Positions 59,248 through 64,000 of a stretch of 64,000 nt of DNA are shown piece after piece. Both the position numbers and the translations under genes were made by a program. This stretch comes from Planktosalinus sp963975935 (GTDB taxonomy: Bacteria; Bacteroidota; Bacteroidia; Flavobacteriales; Flavobacteriaceae), in assembly GCA_963975935.1 (NCBI GenBank), contig CAXBIQ010000009.1:74433-138432 (forward strand), given 5' to 3'. Below the pieces are notes generated by a model. That model searched no databases. It saw only the letters and a program-made list of their open reading frames with translations, and was not told where the DNA came from. Each line of letters opens with the position of its first letter. Position 1 is the first letter of the stretch.

Positions 59248-61485
59248 CTATTTTTGAGATGCTTCAAAAGTTGCTTTTCTGGGCTTTTGATCTTCTTTTA
59301 AACTATGTGATAGTTCGGTTGTTTCCTCTATTTTTAGAGGCGCATCTGGAAAACGCAAGGATTGGTAAACTGTTTTCTCTCCATTCACAACTTCATCAGC
59401 CCTGTTAGCAACAATGTGCCATGAGAAGGAAACGTTTGAGGTGCCTCCCTGTAATTCTTTAACGGTAAAGCCGTTTGCAGATTTGTTAGTAACATATACG
59501 CCATTGCAATCACCCTCCAGTTGAATAAAAACTTTTAAGGGTTTTTCATTTGAAACATGAATGTTTCTTGAAAAAATGGGGTCTATTTGAATGGTTGCTG
59601 TTCCGTTTACCAGTTGCCCGGTACCGTAGTCTTCAAAGAGTACTTCGGGGGCTTCTGCAGCAAACATGGTTTTCTTTTCGTTGGGGTTTATACCATCTAC
59701 AATAGTTGAAACTGTGCCTGTGCCCAAAACTTTATAATTTGTTCCGTTTCTTCGTGCACCCACATAACTATAAGTTGAATTTGATGTGGAACCTCCACTG
59801 TAAAAATACCCTCCATAATATGTGGAGTGGGAACCACTTGGAATCGTAACCCCTGGCTCATAACCTGCAAGTCTTGCCTGAGGATCCCTTGCATCTCCAC
59901 CCAAAGCATCACCCTCATAATTTGCCTTAAACTGGGCTGCTTCTGTGGAGATGGAAGTATTTAAACTAATAGCCCTTTGCGTTAAAGCATATAAACCCAG
60001 GTCAATAGCATTTGTATTGAAACCGATAGTAGAGTAGCCCGAAGGCGATATAGATTGTCCACTTCCAGACATAGCCCTTATTCCTATATTACCATTTGGG
60101 CTCCCGCTGTTTATTGCTGCTCCAATTACACCGGATGAAAGATTTGTGCCGGTTGCTATACCTAATGAGGCAGCAACAAGACCTGAAGGACCTGAATAAG
60201 GTGATAAAGCATATACACTGTGATATGCATCAGAAAATCCTCTCACACCAGAACCGGTGTTTGACTCTCCACGCACTCCGTCACCGGAACCTACATCTGA
60301 TCCGATTATGGATGCTATACCATCTGTAGAAGTCCCTAATATAGCATATGGCTGAGAGGTAGCATCAACAGCTAATCTGATATTTGCATAGGGTGTGGTA
60401 GCTATACCCAACATTCCTGCTGCAGAAGCTCTCAATCTCTCAGAATTATTGGTTCTTAAAACAAAGTCTGTAGCATCAGTAGTTCCTATAAAATTTTGAG
60501 AAGGATTTGTGCCCGCATTTCCTAATAACGACCAGTCTCTACCGCCGGTACCATCCATGGCAATCCACTGGCTTCCGTTCCAATAGTAAAAGCCCGGTGA
60601 AACATTGTTGGGTGCCGTTCCTGCAGTGTTTGTATTATACACTAACAATCCGGTTGCAGGAGCCGTAATGGGTGCTGCATTATCCCTGCTTGTAAGTAAC
60701 ACCCTGTTGATAAGCAATCCGCGATTATCTGTAATTAGTTCAAGAGACGCACTCGGGTTAGGTGCATTTGTGCCAAGCCCCACATTGTCTGTTATACCAT
60801 TTACAAACAACGTGTTGGGCTCATTGTCTGTCTCTATACGGAAATGCATGACGTCAGATGTAGGATTAATACTAAACTCCCTGATAGGTCCATTTGCATT
60901 TACATTAAAAAAATCTGTAGCATCTACTGATAGGGTCATCTGGCGATTACCGGCTCTCCAGAAGCCCATACTGTCGTCGTCTTCCCAAGAATAAAAGGGC
61001 CTTGCCCTTGAGCCGTCAGCAAGTGCATACACTTGATTTTGATTTCCGGGAACTTTAAATCTTGGGGTATTGTTGGTTCTGAATTCAATTTGGCGGTTAT
61101 TCAGTGTTCCTAAAAAATTAGTGCCATTAATGATATCTTCATTACCATCAATTTTCCAATTTACTTCCTCTCCCTGAATGCGCACCCATTGAGTACCATC
61201 CCAGTAATAAAATCCTTCAGTAACAGCGGTGGTTCCTGCCCCGGCAGTAGCTGTGTTAAATACCAAGAGTCCATAGGAAGCAGCAGGTGTTACTGTGGTA
61301 ACATCATTTGTGCCGGTTAAAGTAACGCGTGGTATTAAAATACCTTTATCGGTACTTTCAATATCCAGCATAGATCCAGATGCGGGGTTTGTAGTTCCAA
61401 TACCCACCTGGGCATGAAAATGTGTAGTTGCAAGGAAAGTTAAGAGCATACCAAGTACAACTCTTATAGTAGTCTTTGAGTTCAT
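59248..61485 (-). CDS. Secreted protein with two VGIGTTxP-type modules
   Basis: 745 residues. Signal peptide to about 25, then VGIGTTNPASGSMLDIESTDKG and GILIPRVTL. A second, diverged module at about 235-330 has VGLGTNAPNPSASLELITDNRG and LLINRVLLT, so the N-terminal half is an internal duplication. Each module carries the conserved SPGFYYWNGSQWI/TEGFYYWDGTQWV text. A Gly/Ser-rich middle (NIGIRAMSGSGQSISPSG-like) precedes a beta-sandwich C-terminal part with YETYQSLRFPDA-like text, with no S74 tail. It is probably a surface fibre or adhesin. It is upstream of the S74 protein gene on the same strand. Confidence 0.8.
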   Translation of the reverse strand: MNSKTTIRVVLGMLLTFLATTHFHAQVGIGTTNPASGSMLDIESTDKGILIPRVTLTGTNDVTTVTPAASYGLLVFNTATAGAGTTAVTEGFYYWDGTQWVRIQGEEVNWKIDGNEDIINGTNFLGTLNNRQIEFRTNNTPRFKVPGNQNQVYALADGSRARPFYSWEDDDSMGFWRAGNRQMTLSVDATDFFNVNANGPIREFSINPTSDVMHFRIETDNEPNTLFVNGITDNVGLGTNAPNPSASLELITDNRGLLINRVLLTSRDNAAPITAPATGLLVYNTNTAGTAPNNVSPGFYYWNGSQWIAMDGTGGRDWSLLGNAGTNPSQNFIGTTDATDFVLRTNNSERLRASAAGMLGIATTPYANIRLAVDATSQPYAILGTSTDGIASIIGSDVGSGDGVRGESNTGSGVRGFSDAYHSVYALSPYSGPSGLVAASLGIATGTNLSSGVIGAAINSGSPNGNIGIRAMSGSGQSISPSGYSTIGFNTNAIDLGLYALTQRAISLNTSISTEAAQFKANYEGDALGGDARDPQARLAGYEPGVTIPSGSHSTYYGGYFYSGGSTSNSTYSYVGARRNGTNYKVLGTGTVSTIVDGINPNEKKTMFAAEAPEVLFEDYGTGQLVNGTATIQIDPIFSRNIHVSNEKPLKVFIQLEGDCNGVYVTNKSANGFTVKELQGGTSNVSFSWHIVANRADEVVNGEKTVYQSLRFPDAPLKIEETTELSHSLKEDQKPRKATFEASQK

Positions 61486-61617
61486 AGTTTTTTGATTTAG
61501 GGACCACTAATGTATGATATTCAATAACTTCCACCAAGAAAAAAATAGATAAAATGTAAAAATATTCGATAAAGTGTAATTTTTTTGTAGTCTTAAAGTA
61601 AGGGTTTTGTGATAAAA

Positions 61618-61650
61618 AAAATCAGGTGCTCGTTTGGAACACCTGATTTT
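61618..61650 (-). terminator. Rho-independent terminator
   Basis: AAAATCAGGTG (61618-61628) pairs perfectly with CACCTGATTTT (61640-61650). It lies 24 nt past the HYR protein stop. Confidence 0.85.
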
Positions 61651-61673
61651 ATTGGATATTTAATATATAAAGG

Positions 61674-64000
61674 TTATTCTACAATCAACCTTTTGATAAT
61701 CTTTCCATTTTCAGAAAAAATCGAAATCCAATAGACACCACCGGCCAATTTTGACACGTCAAATTGTAAGTTATTTCCTTCACTGTTAATGAAATGGGAA
61801 GCAACGAGTCTGCCTTTGATGTCAAAAACATCCATTTTGGTTAAAATGATATTTCCTTTGTTTTGTATCATAAAGAAATTATCAGCAGGACTGGGGTATA
61901 AAACAATGTCATTATTATACAAAACAGTACCAATGTCTGAAAGATTTTCATCTACTTCAAGTATAAAGGAACATTCACTGCTATTTCCTGCATCATCAGT
62001 AGCTATAAAGGTGACTGTGTTCAAGCTGCCTTCCGTAAATACTGTTCCCGCTGCAGGAAGCTGTGTAATTTCAGGACTCAAGGTGCAATTGTCAAAAGCT
62101 ATTGCTTCAAATGTAAGATCAGGTAGTATATAGTTGCCGTCTTCATCGGGTATTACCACCATATCATCTGGGCATTCAATAACAGGATCTAAAGTGTCAA
62201 TTACCGTAACGTTAAACATTGTAGAACTACTGTTTCCGGAAGCATCTGTAGCTGTTATTATCACCTCTATAGATCCTGCGAAAACAGTTCCAATAGCCGG
62301 AGATTGTGAAATTACAGGGTCCAGGTCACAATTGTCTGTAACAATGGCGAGAGAAGAGTAATCCGGTAAACTTGCTTCACAATTGCTATTGCTTGCTATA
62401 ATCCTGTCTTCTATTTCTTCAAGCAGAGGAGCCGTTGTATCTTCCACAACAACATCAAACGAAGTGGAAGCATCATTACCTGAAGCATCTGTAACAGTGA
62501 TTGTTACCAAAGTTGTTCCGCTAAAGGTTGTACCGGGAGCCGGAGCCTGGGTTACAACAGGGTTGGTGTCACAATTGTCTGACACCACTGCAAGCGCAGT
62601 AAAATCGGCAAGAGTAGCCTGACAGGACGCACCTCCTGCAGTGGTTTGGTCAGCAATGGGTTGTATGGTTGGGTCGGTAGTATCTTCAACTGAAACATCA
62701 AATGAAGTTGAAGCGTCGTTTCCTGAAGCGTCAGTAACTGTAAGAGTTACCAAAGTAGTTCCACTAAAAGTCGTTCCAGCAACAGGCGATTGCGTCACCA
62801 CCGGAGCAGCATCACAGTTATCGGCTACCACAGCAAGACTGGTATAATCAGCTACTGTACCTTCACAGGAAGCATCACCACTCACCGTTTGGTCAGCGAT
62901 AGCATCGATGGTTGGCGCCGTTGTATCTTCCACAACCACATCAAACGAAGTTGAAGCGTCATTTCCTGAAGCATCGGTAACAGTGATTGTTACCAAAGTT
63001 GTTCCGCTAAAGGTTGTACCGGGAGCCGGAGCCTGGGTTACAACAGGGTTGGTGTCACAATTGTCTGACACCACTGCAAGCGCAGTAAAATCGGCAAGAG
63101 TAGCCTGACAGGACGCACCTCCTGCAGTGGTTTGGTCAGCAATGGGTTGTATGGTTGGGTCGGTAGTATCTTCAACTGAAACATCAAATGAAGTTGAAGC
63201 GTCGTTACCTGAAGCATCAGTCACAGTAAGAGTTACCAAAGTAGTTCCACTAAAAGTCGTTCCTGCAAGAGGCGATTGTGTCACCACGGGGGCAGCATCA
63301 CAGTTGTCGGCCACGACAGCCAATGAAGTATAATCACCAACAGTACCTTCACAGGAAGCGTTACCACTAACAGTTTGGTCAGCGATAGCATCGATGGTTG
63401 GGGCCGTTGTATCTTCCACAACCACATCAAACGAAGTTGAAGCGTCATTTCCTGAAGCATCGGTAACAGTGATTGTTACCAAAGTTGTTCCGCTAAAGGT
63501 TGTACCGGGAGCCGGAGCCTGGGTTACAACAGGGTTGGTGTCACAATTGTCTGACACCACTGCAAGCGCAGTAAAATCGGCAAGAGTAGCCTGACAGGAC
63601 GCACCTCCTGCAGTGGTTTGGTCAGCAATGGGTTGTATGGTTGGGTCGGTAGTATCTTCAACTGAAACATCAAATGAAGTTGAAGCGTCGTTTCCTGAAG
63701 CGTCAGTAACTGTAAGAGTTACCAAAGTAGTTCCACTAAAAGTCGTTCCTGCAACAGGCGATTGCGTCACCACGGGAGCAGCATCACAGTTGTCGGCCAC
63801 TACGGCCAATGAAGTATAATCACCAACAGTACCTTCACACGAAGCATTACCGGAAACCGTTTGGTCAGCGATAGCATCGATGGTTGGCGCCGTTGTATCT
63901 TCCACAAGAACATCAAATGAAGTGGAAGCGTCGTTTCCTGAAGCATCAGTAACTGTAAGAGTTACCAAAGTAGTTCCACTAAAAGTCGTTCCTGCAACAG
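61674..64000 (-). CDS. HYR-repeat surface protein, T9SS-sorted, 5' part beyond window
   Basis: The frame stays open to the right edge, so the N-terminus is missing; at least 775 residues are present. It consists of tandem HYR-type domains of 81 residues, each with an ADQT or like start, one conserved Cys, DNCD, Pro-Val-Val-Thr-Gln and a TLVTxTVTDASGNDAS end. In the window there are three A-type (IDAIADQTVSG) and three B-type (IQPIADQTTAGG) units alternating, then two diverged ones. The C-terminal 75 residues (YPSPADNFFMIQNKG, DIKGRLV, LAGGVYWISIFSENGKIIKRLIV) are a type A T9SS sorting domain, so it is exported and attached to the cell surface. Confidence 0.93.
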   Translation of the reverse strand, partial: VAGTTFSGTTLVTLTVTDASGNDASTSFDVLVEDTTAPTIDAIADQTVSGNASCEGTVGDYTSLAVVADNCDAAPVVTQSPVAGTTFSGTTLVTLTVTDASGNDASTSFDVSVEDTTDPTIQPIADQTTAGGASCQATLADFTALAVVSDNCDTNPVVTQAPAPGTTFSGTTLVTITVTDASGNDASTSFDVVVEDTTAPTIDAIADQTVSGNASCEGTVGDYTSLAVVADNCDAAPVVTQSPLAGTTFSGTTLVTLTVTDASGNDASTSFDVSVEDTTDPTIQPIADQTTAGGASCQATLADFTALAVVSDNCDTNPVVTQAPAPGTTFSGTTLVTITVTDASGNDASTSFDVVVEDTTAPTIDAIADQTVSGDASCEGTVADYTSLAVVADNCDAAPVVTQSPVAGTTFSGTTLVTLTVTDASGNDASTSFDVSVEDTTDPTIQPIADQTTAGGASCQATLADFTALAVVSDNCDTNPVVTQAPAPGTTFSGTTLVTITVTDASGNDASTSFDVVVEDTTAPLLEEIEDRIIASNSNCEASLPDYSSLAIVTDNCDLDPVISQSPAIGTVFAGSIEVIITATDASGNSSSTMFNVTVIDTLDPVIECPDDMVVIPDEDGNYILPDLTFEAIAFDNCTLSPEITQLPAAGTVFTEGSLNTVTFIATDDAGNSSECSFILEVDENLSDIGTVLYNNDIVLYPSPADNFFMIQNKGNIILTKMDVFDIKGRLVASHFINSEGNNLQFDVSKLAGGVYWISIFSENGKIIKRLIVE
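62410..64000. repeat. 486-bp higher-order tandem repeat in HYR gene
   Basis: The DNA repeats with period 486 bp: the same text starts near 62908 and 63394, and near 62641, 63127 and 63613. Each period holds two 243-bp HYR units of different type. Copies are nearly identical at the DNA level, with the A-type units showing small changes (TVSGNASC versus TVSGDASC). The array continues past the right edge. Confidence 0.9.

Noticed and set aside
62641..63819. A series of plus-strand open frames of 66-68 codons at even spacing
   Set aside because: They are antisense reflections of the HYR repeat gene; the periodic appearance follows the 486-bp repeat.
62410..64000. Repeats considered as a CRISPR array
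   Set aside because: The period is 486 bp, the units are coding, and there are no short repeats with unique spacers.

Overview
The window is AT-rich chromosomal DNA from a member of the Bacteroidota, almost certainly Flavobacteriia. Three things point there. Many genes are preceded by the Bacteroidota -7 element TAnnTTTG and have no clear Shine-Dalgarno sequence. The secreted proteins include many small lipoproteins, HYR/PKD-type surface proteins, a type IX secretion (T9SS) sorting domain and a carboxypeptidase-regulatory-like outer-membrane barrel. The phenylacetate cluster has a typical flavobacterial set of genes. I see no rRNA, tRNA, CRISPR array, transposase or phage block.

Layout. 1-3022 (minus): a PKD-domain protein cut by the left edge and two paralogous lipoproteins. 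3324-4647: an ECF sigma factor and a membrane anti-sigma-like TPR protein. 4676-7642: the GTPases era and der around an unknown membrane protein. 7780-14129: an outer-membrane barrel, an S9 peptidase, a MerR regulator and an M23 peptidase. 14255-17915: alaS and a GSCFA protein. 17987-26200: two lipoproteins, a beta-propeller protein, a small membrane ORF, two tandem TPR histidine kinases with nearly identical kinase halves, and one NarL/LuxR response regulator. A 20-bp palindrome lies at matching positions upstream of three of these transcription units, which suggests a local regulon. 26272-28249: a DUF4230 protein, a TetR regulator and a BI-1 family protein.

28371-44414 is the main functional block, a long plus-strand phenylacetate catabolism operon: paaE-A-B-C-D-G-H-I, a zinc metallopeptidase, paaJ-Z-F-Y, then the E2 and fused E1 of a 2-oxoacid dehydrogenase. 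Its promoter carries a palindrome that fits a PaaR/TetR operator. No paaK ligase is present in the window, so the dehydrogenase may supply phenylacetyl-CoA from phenylpyruvate (inference). The operon is unusually rich in short palindromic elements. They lie in most of its longer spacers, and some lie in frame inside coding regions (paaC N-terminus, E1).

44490-51552: a small lipoprotein, an M28 peptidase, a TlpA-like thioredoxin lipoprotein, and an iron(III) ABC transporter with a candidate metal-responsive operator. 51607-54167 (minus): a DUF4136 lipoprotein and urocanate hydratase (hutU). 54300-57406: a KefF/KefB-like potassium efflux pair, a DUF5522 protein and a tiny HExxH protein. 57669-64000 (minus): large surface proteins, namely an S74-tailed protein, a related protein without that tail, and a T9SS-sorted HYR-repeat protein that runs off the right edge with a 486-bp higher-order tandem repeat.
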